64,000 bases of DNA from NCBI GenBank assembly GCA_963969595.1, contig OZ018417.1:7442501-7506500 (forward strand). Reading direction: 5' to 3'. Origin of the DNA: Neckera pumila (taxonomy: Eukaryota > Streptophyta > Bryopsida > Hypnales > Neckeraceae). Positions 46,360 to 57,276 of the stretch are shown here, in pieces. The notes under the pieces are model-generated. The model had not been told where the DNA came from. It saw only the letters and a program-made list of their open reading frames with translations, and searched no databases. Position 1 is the first letter of the stretch. Every line of letters begins with the position of its first letter. Position numbers and translations under genes: made by a program.

Positions 46360-47071
46360 CCCCTAAAGGACCGAGGTCCTTTTTCTGCCAAAAAACACTC
46401 AAAACTGCCATTTCTATAGCAAAAAGTAAAAAAACTTGAAAAAAGTTTTTTTTTCACATCTAACTGCAGGATCTTACACCTAACTAGTATAAGAGTGTGT
46501 GGGAAAAAATTCAGAATTTTTGACAGCACAAATTGCAAGATATCTACGTTTAAAGTGAAAAAAACAAGTTTTTCAACAAATTGCGGGACTAGATTCTTTG
46601 ACTTTGAACATTTTTAACTTAAAATTTTTGCACTACAGAGTTTTGAGCTCTAAATCTTTATAGTGGAGAATTGAGTTGAGAGTCTAGGAAAAAAAAAAAA
46701 AAACTTAATTATCATTCTTTAAAAAATTGTTAAGTAAAAGTAGATACAAGATAAAAGGAAAATCTAAAATCATATATTTTAGATGGAATTAAAATGCACT
46801 AATCATAATGGTGAGATTTTTCTAGCAAGTAATATAAACCATGCAAAAAATAAAAAAATGAAAAATTTGAAAAATTGCATTCAAAAATGCATCCTAGAAG
46901 TTATTGTTTTCCAGGAAATGCTCTACTTGCCCAAAAAACATTTTAATATTTTTTTTTAATATTTTTTTTCGTATGGATTATATTTTTGTCTATTTGGAAA
47001 GCTTTGATTCATTTCATTTGGATTTATTATGAGAAAGTTATGGATATTCTTGTTTTTTGGGCAATTATTAA
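46356..47071 (+). mobile_element. TTAA-bounded MITE, copy F (rearranged)
   Basis: Left end TTAACCCCTAAAGGACCGAG. The first 600 bp follow copy A in reverse orientation closely. From about 46968 the sequence (ATTATATTTTTGTCTATTTG and on to TGGATATTCTTG) is inverted relative to the order expected from copy A, and no TTTAGGGGTTAA end follows; the segment stops near TTAA at 47068-47071. Confidence 0.55.
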
Positions 47072-47704
47072 AATGTTGAACCCTTGAAGAGTTTTTTTTG
47101 TTTTGGGGGGATCATTTGGCAATTCCCTCATCATGTTTGTTAGCATGCTGCAGTGCATGAGGAATTGCAGGTACCCTATAGTGTACTACGGTAGACCTAG
47201 AAATAGGGTTTAGGGGATTTGTGGCAGTGATGTGTACAATTTTTTTTTGATGCAGAACCCTGCTAGGAACTAAGACCCTACGGATTATAAGGAATACTTG
47301 ACTGTGTTTTTGAACGCAGAAATACTAATGCAATGCTTGCTTTTTTGTTTGTTTGCCCTTGTTGCGTTACTTAGAATTAGTTCTCTTGTATTTTTGTGTT
47401 GTGCATGTGATTGCACCATTGTTTCTATTTTGTCATTAATTCATAGATTGTTGATGATTTCTTAGGTCTATATGTATGCAGATTAGAACTTGGTCCAAAT
47501 TGATGGCAATGAGTAGTGTAGAAATGTATGGGCATCAATTATTTTTGAGTTTGGGTTTGCTGAAGTGGTTATCAAAAGTTGTTTGCTGAAGTTCTTTTTT
47601 AGTTTGGATTTACTGAAGTTGTTTGTTGAAGTTGTTTCTGAAGTTGTAATACCATATATGTGAATGAAACCAAATTCTTTTGTTGTATGCAACCCAAAAA
47701 TAAA
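47072..47704. other. Gene-free stretch
   Basis: AT-rich, no supportable gene or repeat boundary. Confidence 0.4.
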
Positions 47705-48109
47705 TAAGGTAGAGCCACCCATAACCGACCAAATAAGGAATTCCAGCATGATCTGGAATAGTGAAGGCAAAACAAATATTTTTCAGCGGTACATCAATAG
47801 AAATGATAAGGATTGCAAAAAAGTTGGTAATTCTATCACTTGGAATGGAGTTACTATGAATTTTGGGAGGCAAAAAGTGCTCTAGGCCCATGGCCAACGT
47901 CTAGACTCTTCCATTTCCCAATCATTCAAGAACTTTTTCCTATTCATTATTTCCTACTTTCTTTTTCACAACTCGAGACATGTGTCATGTATTTATTATT
48001 TCCAACCTTGAGAAGGAAAAAAAACACATTCTAAGCTTGGTCAAAATACATACACTTATAGGTCGGGAATGGGTCACTGGTCGAAAATGGGTGGCTCTAC
48101 CTTATGTAC
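47705..48109. mobile_element. TAAGGTA-family MITE, copy 4 (405 bp)
   Basis: TAAGGTAGAGCCACCCATAA at 47705 is mirrored by ATGGGTGGCTCTACCTTA ending at about 48107; GACC/GGTC further inside also pair. The ends begin exactly like those at 31961 and 44281. Open frames inside are AT-rich and unrecognised. Confidence 0.65.
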
Positions 48110-49159
48110 TATCTTGTATGACCATGCAACCAAATGAATTTGTGTTTGCAACCCATAAAATTTGTAATCGGAACCCACAGAAATGATACTATGCAACCAC
48201 ATAAATTTATATAACTCGGACAAAAAAAATTTGGGTTTACAAACAAAAAGATTTATATATAAAAAAACAGGGTACCTTAAAATTATCCCCCCCCCCAATG
48301 AATTATAAATACCGATAGGATGCCCAAAAATACTAAGATTTATCTGTATATAAAAAAAATAGCAGGCTTTATATGCCATATCACATGGTAAATAGCCCCA
48401 CATTCAATATGACATTATTGCAGGCGTTTATAACTTCTACAAGGGAGTGCCCCCAACTCCCCCAACTCCCCCCCCAAAGGTTTTGAATTTTGAGCAAAAT
48501 CAATCATTTATGGGTCTCATACAAAGTTTCTACTCAACTTTGAAAACTTCAAAAAGTTCTTCAAATTGATCATTTATTGTAGGATTAATTACTGTAGGAT
48601 TTTTGTAGTTAAAATATTGGAAAGTTTACATATACAGAATGAAAAGGAAATTCAATTCACAGTATGATGTTCTACATTGTTGAGAGTTTTGAAGAAAAGA
48701 TGAATAAAATTCATCATAGAAATATCCTAAAAAGTAATGATTTATAGAAGACATGTAATTTTTGAAGAAATTTAAAAGATTAAATTAATTAATTAATTAA
48801 TAAATAAGAATCATTCATATGTAAACTACTAAGCCCTTCTACATCAAACTTGTTTGCAATGAGAGTGTATTTGCGTTGAAATCATGGACTTACTATGATT
48901 ATTATTAGTTTGAGGCTCTTTCAAGTTGCTAATTAAATTTTGAGATCTAGAACAAACTTCCAAGTCACAATGTCAGAATTGAAAATGAGTTTCCAAATAT
49001 TCGACTATTAGAAATGTCTCTGTTCAGTTTCATTATGTCTCTCTAAGTTGGAAGAAACTTCATACTAGAAGTAGTATTGCCTTGTTGTCAAAAGCAACAT
49101 GTAACCCAAAAGACCAAGTCCTATGATTAAAATAATTTTCCAATTTGCCTCCTAAGCAA
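48110..49159. other. Gene-free AT-rich stretch
   Basis: Contains two C-runs (near 48288 and 48467) and a TTAA microsatellite-like run at 48783-48800; no gene seen. Confidence 0.4.
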
Positions 49160-49693
49160 CCAGGCAGCCTCAAGTTTGAAAGAAGGCTCCCTCCATCTGA
49201 GCCCTCCAAATGGATCCACGGTGTAGATGAAAGGACAGACTTGGTTGCTTGGGTTCTGCCTAGCTATTTGCCCACGCAGAATTTTTGCCCCCGCCCTAAT
49301 TCAATCCACCCACCTTAAGGTTCTCCTTGAAAATAAAATGTTAGAATTATATTGTAGCACAGAAACCCTACGTAGCGGAGCGAGTAGGGTATAGGCCTGG
49401 AGCACAGTGTTGTTAGGCATTTAGCTTTAGTAATAAGGCGGGTAGCGTTCTTTAGGATAAATATAAAGGGATACCTCTATTTCTAGCTAAGATCTTTTGG
49501 TTTTATAAAAAAAAAAAAAAAAAAAATTGACATTACAACTAGGACCCAAATGCAAAAAAAAATTTGTAGTATTTTCCCATACAATGAGGTGGGTGGGCAG
49601 CCAGGCTGATGGGGCCAAGGGGAGACCTCCACCGTAGATCCATCTGGAGGGCTCAGATGGAGGGAGCCCTCCCTGAAACTCGAGGCTGCCTGG
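49160..49693. mobile_element. Foldback element with ~64-bp inverted repeats
   Basis: CCAGGCAGCCTCAAGTTT at 49160 begins an arm of about 64 bp; the right arm (49628-49693) is its complement with roughly seven mismatches, including TCCCTCCATCTGAGCCCTCC. The interior has a 20-base A run near 49508-49530. No coding frame. The long arms suit a foldback or Mutator-like MITE; target duplication not found. Confidence 0.7.
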
Positions 49694-49739
49694 AGACGAG
49701 ATTTGCCTCCCTGCTTTGCACCATCTCTGTCAAAACTTA

Positions 49740-50584
49740 GTGCTAGCCAACACTTCCGATTCTTTGCCTCTCACAACCATTGCACACTTTCATGTGAATT
49801 CTGGAAAAAAAAATTGAGATCTTTTGAGCAGGGTCGGGCCGACCTTTCTAGGTGCGTGGTGTCGGAATGAAATTGTCATCAGGCTCCAGAACATCTCAAT
49901 CCCGAAACCTCTGCTGCAACGTCACTTTGCTTGTCATCGTCAATTGCAGCCCCAGCAATAGCTATGGCGGAGAGATGCGATACCGAAAGGCTGTTGTAGC
50001 GAATGCACACATTCCAACCATACTCTCAAGCTCTGCAGTGAAAATGAAGTTTCCTTTATTCAAGCTAGCTAGGCCGATTGCAAAGAATAACATCTAAGCT
50101 TAACCCTTAAACGCCGGGGCCAGAGACCGTGGAAATCATATTTGTCGCTACCGTGTGACATCATCCACTTTGAAAAAATCACAAGTATTCACTGGAAGAC
50201 AAACTAGTCCAGAATAGTTATGTACTAGGAATCACTCTTTATAAACCAATGTGTTGCACTTACTGCATGTTTTGATCAATAGGGAAGCATTGACGTAAAC
50301 ATCAGCTGTAAACTAAGTGACATGAATTATTTGTACTATATAACTCTAATTCACGACCTTGTTAGGGAAGGGTGGTCAGCGCAGCTCATAAAATCAGTAT
50401 GTGAGTACTCATACTCTGGATATGTCCCAATGTCTTATGACGAGTAGTATCTGACGAAAATGGCAAAGGAGATATATATCGTCACTTTTGTTGTTCTCCC
50501 TTAACAATTCGTGTTTCTTTGTTAGGTACTCTGTGTTCCTCAAGTTAGTGAAATACTAACAATGCGTTTGTACGTCGCTAGCAG
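49740..50584. other. Possible 5' remnant of a second OTU locus
   Basis: The stretch at about 49745-49800 (CTAGCCAACACTTCCGATTC and on to CATTGCACACTTTCATG) is roughly 70 percent similar to 11187-11240, which lies just upstream of the OTU pseudogene. The rest holds no frame I can assign. Together with the exon at 50585 this suggests a second decayed copy. Confidence 0.35.
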
Positions 50585-50637
50585 GGATGGTGTTCAAATG
50601 GGGTGATCACGTCACATTGCAAACTGCTGCCGACTGT
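50585..50637 (+). pseudogene. Isolated OTU-domain exon
   Basis: Between an acceptor-like GCTAGCAG and a GTAAAG donor, 53 bp encode MVFKWGDHVTLQTAADC. WGDHVTLQAAAD is the signature exon in the middle of the OTU domain of plant OTU9-12-type deubiquitinases, the part absent from the remnant at 11374-12578. The preceding residues of that exon are altered, and no neighbouring exons with the catalytic His (around the family motif ending in VHYNS) were found. On the same strand as the 11.4-kb remnant. Confidence 0.65.
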
Positions 50638-51283
50638 GTAAAGCTACTACTCCTTTCCATCAACTTTTTGTTTTTCTCTCTCACCCCTTAGTTATCTGGT
50701 AGCTAAAAGCACTGGATTCAGAAGTCACAATTAAGAAAGTCTTTTATCAAACCCAATGAGATTTTATGAGGTTGCAGTCTTGTTCCTATGCCGCTATAGT
50801 TGTGTGTCTTTTGAGAAGGAAACACACTGGAGAGCAGTACCCTTAATTTCTTCTCACAGAATCAAATGCAAATTCTGGAGTAATTGCAGTATGGAGTGAA
50901 AATTTCCTTGATCAAATCCTTCAAGGACAGTCACCTGCTTTGTTGAGACTAGGCCCGCTAGCTGAGAGGAAATCGGCTCGAGGTTTGTACCCTCCTCTCG
51001 TTTTCTTGTTTGCGTGTTGTATTTCTGTGTGACGAGGAGTGGGAGATGTCCAGAAACTTCGCTAAAAACGAAAATCTAATCTTGAAACATAATGATGTTC
51101 TTGTGCTCAATTTTCTAGAGTACTCCCGAGTCATTGGCTCTTAGATCATGGAGTGTAAGTAAGGGTGAAGGCCTCGATGGAGAATGCTTCATTGCAAGCA
51201 CGTGATTCAGTCTTTGGAGCATTAAATCACAAACATAACACAAGGAGGTTCTGCCCAAGGGGAAAGTGAGACAGAGGAATATA
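50638..51283. other. Unassigned stretch with an exon-like block
   Basis: A 100-bp segment at about 50888-50985, preceded by TTGCAG, is open (AVWSENFLDQILQGQSPALL and beyond) and followed by GTTTGT. I do not recognise it and see no partner exons. Confidence 0.3.
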
Positions 51284-51489
51284 CAATAGAACCTCTCTTA
51301 GTGCATACTCTCTTCATACATATTATGCAATAAGAGAGGTCGTACTTTGAAGCATTTATTTGTGAACAGTAGTTGGAGGCCCCATAGTGAGAGGCCACGT
51401 TATCCAGAGTTCAATACAGAACCTCTTCAACTGCATAAACCTCTCTTAGTGCATAGTCCCGACACTATGCATTAAGAAAGGTTCTATTG
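51284..51489. mobile_element. Emigrant/pogo-like MITE (206 bp)
   Basis: CAATAGAACCTCTCTTAGTG at 51284 is mirrored at the right end (AAGAAAGGTTCTATTG), with TA on both outer sides (51282-51283, 51490-51491). AGAACCTCT close to the terminus plus TA duplication is the form of Emigrant-type MITEs, derived from pogo-like elements. An outer inverted repeat, GGAAAGTGAGAC / GTCTCACTTTCC, brackets it, so it may be nested in another short element. Confidence 0.65.
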
Positions 51490-51799
51490 TATACAAATCC
51501 ATGGTGGTCTCACTTTCCGCTGAGGGTAAGGAAATGTTGCAAATCCCTGCGAGGCCAAGAGTGAAACTTTGACACATTTTCACACACGGGAAATTTGATA
51601 TGAACTCCTTGTGGATGATTGAAGTAAAGTCGAATTTATCATCTCGCTAAATACTTGGAATTCGTCAATCACATTTGCAGAGATAATATTTGAGCTTTTG
51701 GCGAAGGTTCACTATTACTCATTATAGTGAACCCCCTTGGAGGTAGTATCCCTTGATTTTGTGATGAATGGGTTTGGTCGGTGATAACTGAATGCTGAA
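51490..51799. other. Gene-free stretch
   Basis: No supportable feature apart from the outer half of the inverted repeat that brackets the Emigrant-like element. Confidence 0.4.
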
Positions 51800-51972
51800 A
51801 CATAACCGGTTGTTGAATTTTCAACACTCACGTGGCACCGTCCCATTGGCAACCCATCACCATTGCCATTACAAGTTGTAATTCATAACTTTCTCTCCTT
51901 TCAACTTGCTTCCTACACCCTTGGATCATGAAGATCAGAGGTTGTGATTGAAAAGTGAACAACCGGTTATGT
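51800..51972. mobile_element. 173-bp inverted-repeat element
   Basis: ACATAACCGGTTGTT at 51800 has its exact complement at 51958-51972; further inside TTTTCAA is also mirrored. Too short to code. Superfamily unknown. Confidence 0.55.
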
Positions 51973-52901
51973 CTGATAACCTACTTGCCGCTACCGCGGC
52001 TCGTCGGTTATCTAATACATAATCATTAGAATTAGAGGCCGCCCCTTGTCCAGCATAAGGATCAGTTATTATAACACCTTGGTCTTTTGAAGGGACTCTG
52101 TAACTTTGTATGAATTTATAGCTTGTGTTGAGATAATTTCAATTTCAAAAATCCAGTGGTCTGATCAGTACATCATTATTCACTAAAAGTCCCTACTCAC
52201 TAATTGTCAACAGTTTTAGCATTTTTTAAGCTTAAGGTATTAATGTTACAAATATGATGAAATTACAATGTTGATTTAGTCTTTCTTTTGACATTGGCAT
52301 AATGACGTTTTAGAATGTACTGAATCAAGTAACAATTGATTCAACATTGAAACTATCGATAATTAGTAGACACTAGGAACTTTTGTGATGTTAGCAAAGT
52401 TCATGCAACTGTAGATACAATGCCATGGTTGAAGAAACAAAGTAGACCTCGTAAACTATCTAAGCTCTCATTAGACCTATCTTAAAGAAATGAGCAACGC
52501 TTGTTATGCTTTTGAAATGAGCAATGCTTCAAGTTTCTTTTATCGTTTCCTCTTTAATACTAATGGCTTCTCCAGAGGTACCAGGAGCTCTTGGGAATTA
52601 GGTGGAGGAACAACATGCTTCAACAGGTACTTTGTGAATTGCTCATCTAAACAAAGGCGGACTTTCCCAGGCAGCTTACAATGCAATTCAGCCATTGGTC
52701 AACATCAGATTCCTCTTTGCCGCATTACTATCTATCAATTACGATTTGAAGCAGCTCTAATGAATTAAGAAGCCTGAGCCCTTCGTCGCATTTGGCAATC
52801 ATATGTTTTTGAATTTTGACCCGTTAGAAAGGTTTGTGTGATGTACAACGCCTAAATGTTTTTAATTCTGTTGAAATTTTTCTTGGAACTTACAAATTAT
52901 T
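51973..52901. other. Unassigned stretch
   Basis: A 92-codon open frame at 52490-52768 (plus strand) has no recognisable motifs. No other feature. Confidence 0.35.
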
Positions 52902-53093
52902 TTAAGCATTTTCATGCTCGGTAATGAAATCTAGTTGGGCATGGAGTCGCAACTGCAAAATCTAGGATGGCGCAATAATTTAGGCATTTTGCATACTTGG
53001 TACCGTTAAATCCAGTTGGGCCATTGCACAATCTAGGATGGCACATTAATTTAGGCATGTTTATACTCGGTACTTTAAATCCAGTTTTGACCT
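52902..53093 (+). repeat. ~75-bp tandem repeat, about 2.5 units
   Basis: Units beginning near 52905, 52981 and 53055 share TTTAGGCAT, ACTCGGTAC / CTTGGTACC, AAATCCAGTTGGG and AATCTAGGATGGC. The third unit is partial. Confidence 0.65.
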
Positions 53094-54968
53094 TTGAGAT
53101 GATCTCAACGAGATATAAATTTAACTTAGTAAGCTTGCATGTATGATTTTACTATACACTTTAATTCCCTTAATGTGATTCCTTGTGAGACAATGGAGGT
53201 CAAATAGTTTGAATGAGATACAAGTGGGCTACGAGCAAAGCAATGATAGTATAGCAAGTGTAAGGATATTCCAAAATGCCATTAACTGTGAAGGACATGG
53301 CCTCCTACGAGAAAGGTAATCTCCAAAATGCTCTAATTTGGAACCGATAGGTGTATTATTTGTTTGTATAGTGAACAATGAAGTCATCCACCAATAGGTG
53401 AACAATGAAGTCATCCATCATACGCTTTTGGTCCTCATTGTCCTTCAAGGGTTAAAAATGGTCAAATTGAAGAATCTATGTGCATTCTTTTAGGCCATGT
53501 AGGATATGATTTTTTCCAAAATTCAACAAGTTAAAACCAATTTTTAAGTTTATAGTCATTCTTAGGCATCTCTACATGCATTTGTTACCCTGTGTTATTT
53601 TCTCAACATTATAGAGGAAACTGAAACCATAAACTTAGACCACAAATTGATAAGTCACAATTTCTTGATCGTTACTCAAAAATTGGCAGCTATAACTGAC
53701 TGATTGGCATGTCATCTTCACCTTGTCACTCATAGCATCTTTCATCATTACAATAGGGTTCCTTTTGAACTATGATCGAATACTATGGGGCAATTAATAT
53801 GAAAAGTAACTCATGTCTAGCTATCTTCATAGATTCCTTGCGTGTAGCGTCCTTTTCAATCATCCATCAAGGTAAAGTTGCGAATACAGGCAAAAGAGCA
53901 GGGCATATTCACCGTTCCATTATTTTAGGAGACATTTCCAGCCTGCTAACGAATGTTGGACTTCAGTCTAGGAGAGGTAGGTATAACATGCTCAAATGAC
54001 TGGAGAAATGAAGAAACCTCTGCTAGCTGCCCAGTACCCGCGAAAGTCTGTCATGAACGGCAAATTTATAGTAATGGCAGATAGGTCAGGAGTATCACCA
54101 AAAGCATTGTAATCTCTGTCAGACTTGGGTGAAATGAATTATTCCACAGTGTTCGGAAGTCCGTATCAGCCTACCCAATCCAAATTCAATCTAACAACTC
54201 ACTCTTTGGAACATTGATTTTTCATCATTTAATTTGCAGTACGCTCTGACTGCGACCGCATACGGGGTTGCCGCTGCGACCGTTTTTCTGTAACTGTAGA
54301 CTGCTGAAGCAGCGCTGAGCACTTAACTTGCATGGTGACCCGTTCCCAAATTATTGACCAACGGCCGTAAAAGCGCAGAGCATCCTGCATGTGATGGTAC
54401 ATAAAGTCAGTACAAAACATTACCGGTAGTCAGAATTCAGAAATAGTGAACGCCTGCAGGACCATGTACTGCGGTCACCTTCATAAAAGTCTGGTCAGTC
54501 CTTTTCAAGGCGATGCACAGTTGATGCCGCGACCTTTAGCTTCTGTAGAACGATGCGAGCTTCACAGAGACGATGGCAAGTCACCTCGTTGGCAACATGC
54601 ACGTTTCGGAGTCCTTCGATTTCCTCCCATGATTCGAGTACTTTTTGATGAATTCTGATTGGATGATCAAGGATGTCATTCCGCCGAAAGAAGAGTTATT
54701 GTCTTCAGTTGAACTCTGTACATGACCTCAGCAATGGCTGAAATTGTAGTTTACTTCGTTTTGTAGATTGAATTAGAGAAACTTCAGAGAGTTTGCAGTT
54801 ACATAATGCGTATAAAACAGCCTAGGACTTCGGAAGTTTAGTTTTCATTTATTTTTATTGAGGGCACGCATGTCTGACAAGCCCGACATTGAATTTTTCC
54901 TGTTGTGACAATGGCTATTGTAACCAAAAATTAGCAACATATATCAGAACCAAATGATTATTCTCGAT
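53094..54968. other. Unassigned stretch
   Basis: Includes a 27-bp tandem duplication of GTGAACAATGAAGTCATCCA at 53371-53425. Open frames at 53772-53999 (plus) and 54229-54420 (minus) are unrecognised; the latter contains, after a CACATGCAG acceptor, the block DALRFYGRWSIIWERVTMQ, which might be a further exon of the minus-strand locus at 54969-55658. Confidence 0.35.
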
Positions 54969-55658
54969 TCACAGAGTTAAAAAAGGATACTGCAATACCC
55001 CCTCCTCAAACGCCTTTGATGCATCCAGAAAGTGAGCTTTCCCAATCTCCAGCAACCCCAAGACCTGTTCACAAGGTGGCCATGGAATACAAAGGAGTTA
55101 GCCGTACTATCTGTATTCCGTGCCATGACGTACGTCATGTTATTGTTCAATAACAGGATCTTCGAGATACCAAAGGCTCGATATACTGAATTGATAATAT
55201 AAACACCAGCAGGCAGATACAGCATTAAGGACACCATAGAGACAATCGATCGTGACGTCGTAACCACGTCAGTAAGAAAAAAGTAATGAACATCTTTGAC
55301 GCTGTCAAACACTCCTGCACGTGGTTGATTGTACAATTCACCTACTCTAGATACAGCAAGAGAAATAATAAAGTATGATCGGATCATATTTGTAGGCTTG
55401 AGAATTTAGGTGAACCTCGCAGGTGAAATTATCCCTTCTCCGGCGGATCTGCTGAATTTCGTCCTCCATGATCTTCGACGGAATTGCTTCACCTCTCGGT
55501 TCATCTTCTTCAAAAATACCTTTCTGCAAGCTATCATTCTCCAGACAGCGCTTCTTGCGTACCATTTCTGAGCTTCCATTAGACAAATCGCTTTCCGTTG
55601 AACCGGGCCTCATCTTTCCGTTGCAAGTATCAGAAGCAGCAAAACATTTCGGATGCAT
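54969..55658 (-). CDS. Hypothetical two-exon gene
   Basis: An ATG at 55658 opens 81 codons (55416-55658) rich in charged residues, with EMVRKKRCLEND near residue 31 and MEDEIQQIRRRRDNFTC near 64-80. A GT donor at 55415 and an acceptor at 55065 (GAACAG) join it in phase to 54969-55064, which adds VLGLLEIGKAHFLDASKAFE and a short tail before TGA, 112 residues in all. The KAHFLDASKAFEEG part has a helical-repeat look. I recognise no family. The donor GTTCAC is weak and other exon choices are possible, for instance a 136-codon frame in the intron with a hydrophobic segment. Treat as a lead only. Confidence 0.35.
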
Positions 55659-55793
55659 GAGCGTTGCTCAAGCGAAATGAAATTCAGGTTCACGGATTAG
55701 GCCTGCACATAAGAGCAATTCAAGGCAGAGAAATTAATCTCGTAACTCCCACGGGAGCTGGCTAACGCATATCATTCGGCATCACGAATTCAT

Positions 55794-56051
55794 TCACGCA
55801 CTAACAGAAGCTTTCTTAAGGAAGCTAAACCTTGTGGAACTCGATGTTTCTGTTCTACATCTGTAATTCTTTACGAGTGTTACTTTACAAGCTGTAAAAA
55901 GTTTCTCATGTCCATATACGGATATATATGTATATGTTGCAAACGAAAAAAGGCTAATCAGAAACAAAATGTACAGCGGGCGGACTAAGCCATGAGGGAC
56001 AGTTTCTGTCTCGCATTCCCAATGCGTAAGCTCTTCCTCCGATTTGATCAA
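55794..56051 (-). other. Open frame with acidic start and one membrane segment
   Basis: An 85-codon frame on the minus strand, with no ATG at its head (it opens after a TGA, first usable codon TTG). It encodes an acidic stretch (IKSEEELTHWECETE), then a hydrophobic span LYILFLISLFSFATYTYISV, then a basic tail. Its plan and partial nucleotide likeness (TACATTTTGTTTCTG against TACATTGTGGCTCTG) recall the micropeptide units at 56.8-57.7 kb, so it may be a diverged member or an exon. Confidence 0.35.
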
Positions 56052-56836
56052 GTAAAATCAAACAACAGGATATACATGTGTGGATATGTTCGAAACTGAG
56101 TATTAGCTTCTGGATTCATGTGTAGTGACGGAAACGGTGGTTTTAGCGATTTTGAAAGCGTTCAAGATTCCACACCTCTTTAGGAAAGGGATGAACCAGC
56201 TGGCGAGGCCGAATATCGTCACCAAAGCGTACGTCCTCCACTCCGCTGATATTTTCGCTCCCCATGCAGCTTGGTGCAGACGTACGCACTACCGTATAAT
56301 TCTTGGATGTGTATGTGAAAGTTGTGAACGAATGCGAATGGCGGGAATATTCTGATCCAGAATATATAAAGTCCAACGTCTATCGTGCCGGGCCTTATGA
56401 AGCTGTAGAAACTGTGGAACGAGAAAGAAACAGTTGCAAAAATATTTACAAAGCAATTTTCAGAGAAATTTCGCGAGGTTGGGATAAGTAATGTATTCCG
56501 TCAGCAAAAGTGTCAGTAGAAACGTAGTCTTCGTTCAGAAGCATGCATTACCTCTTAATGCTGTCTCACTCCTGCTACCACTGAAGATTATTTCGAATCC
56601 GAATCTCCTTTTCTTGAGTGGTTAGACATGCATTGTCGACATGCCGGTGCTGAAAGAAGCCGAATCGCTGATTTCTACATTAATGTGCTGACGCTTTCTG
56701 ATTTCACGGCTTTATACTATTGATCTCCTCTGGCCCTCATCCGTCGCAGTCCTTTTATCATTGGAGATTTTTTATTTTATTTTAAACTACCGCAAACTAA
56801 CTATATGCTGAACTAGGATTCACAGTCTACAACTAA
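56052..56836. other. Stretch with remains of another micropeptide unit
   Basis: At about 56540-56575 the string ACCTCTTAATGCTGTCTCAC matches the segment just upstream of the unit-1 start codon (ACCTCTTGAATGCTGTCTCTC at 56982), implying a further unit to its left. The frame expected there, on the minus strand from about 56550, is broken and carries no membrane span. The plus-strand frames at 56125-56355 and 56303-56491 are unrecognised. Bases 56590-56836 are the downstream flank of unit 1 and are repeated after unit 2. Confidence 0.4.
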
Positions 56837-56977
56837 TTAGGCCATAGGATAAATCAGGAAGAATATCATGAACCGCAATAGCAAGAGCAGCAGAATCACA
56901 ATCCATAATATCAGAATGTAATATTCCAAGTCCTCGACGAATTCCATTCTACGATCCCAAATCGATCTAAAATCCAT
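56837..56977 (-). CDS. Tandem micropeptide, unit 1 (46 aa, single membrane span)
   Basis: ATG at 56977 to TAA at 56837. The first 20 residues are charged (MDFRSIWDRRMEFVEDLEYY) and residues 21-43 form one hydrophobic span with IVILLLLLLRF. It has the same length (46 residues) and start (ATGGAT) as unit 3 at 57532-57672, and the same nucleotide core, ATTGTGATTCTGCT. The downstream flank repeats that of unit 2 (GAATCGCTGAT, TTTCACGG, ACTATTGATCTC, TACCGCAAACTAACT). No family known to me. A type of small membrane-anchored regulator or an evolved pseudo-ORF are both possible; preservation of the frame in two of three units argues for function. Confidence 0.5.
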   Translation of the reverse strand: MDFRSIWDRRMEFVEDLEYYILILWIVILLLLLLRFMIFFLIYPMA

Positions 56978-57276
56978 CTTGAACCTCTTGAATGCTGTCT
57001 CTCCCAGCTAATCAATATAATTCTCCTGTTCTTGAAAGTATCCTGAGAGATTATACGTGTAAAGTGCCGACACGCGGTACAAAGAGGAATTGAAGTCGAA
57101 TCGCTGATCTCTTAAGTAACGTGGTGTCTCTTTCAGGTTTCACGGATTCTACACTATTGATCTCATCCGGGATCTCACTGTTCGTACACCTTTGATATTG
57201 GAGAAAGAAAGAAAGTCTAATTCTACCGCAAACTAACTCTATGATAAACTAATTAAGCCCTGGAATCCTGCGCAGT

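Noticed and set aside
54977..55387. 136-codon minus-strand frame with a hydrophobic stretch faintly like a glycerol-3-phosphate acyltransferase membrane segment
   Set aside because: Only a loose pattern of hydrophobic residues matches; the catalytic HxxxxD block is not there and the frame overlaps a more plausible intron.
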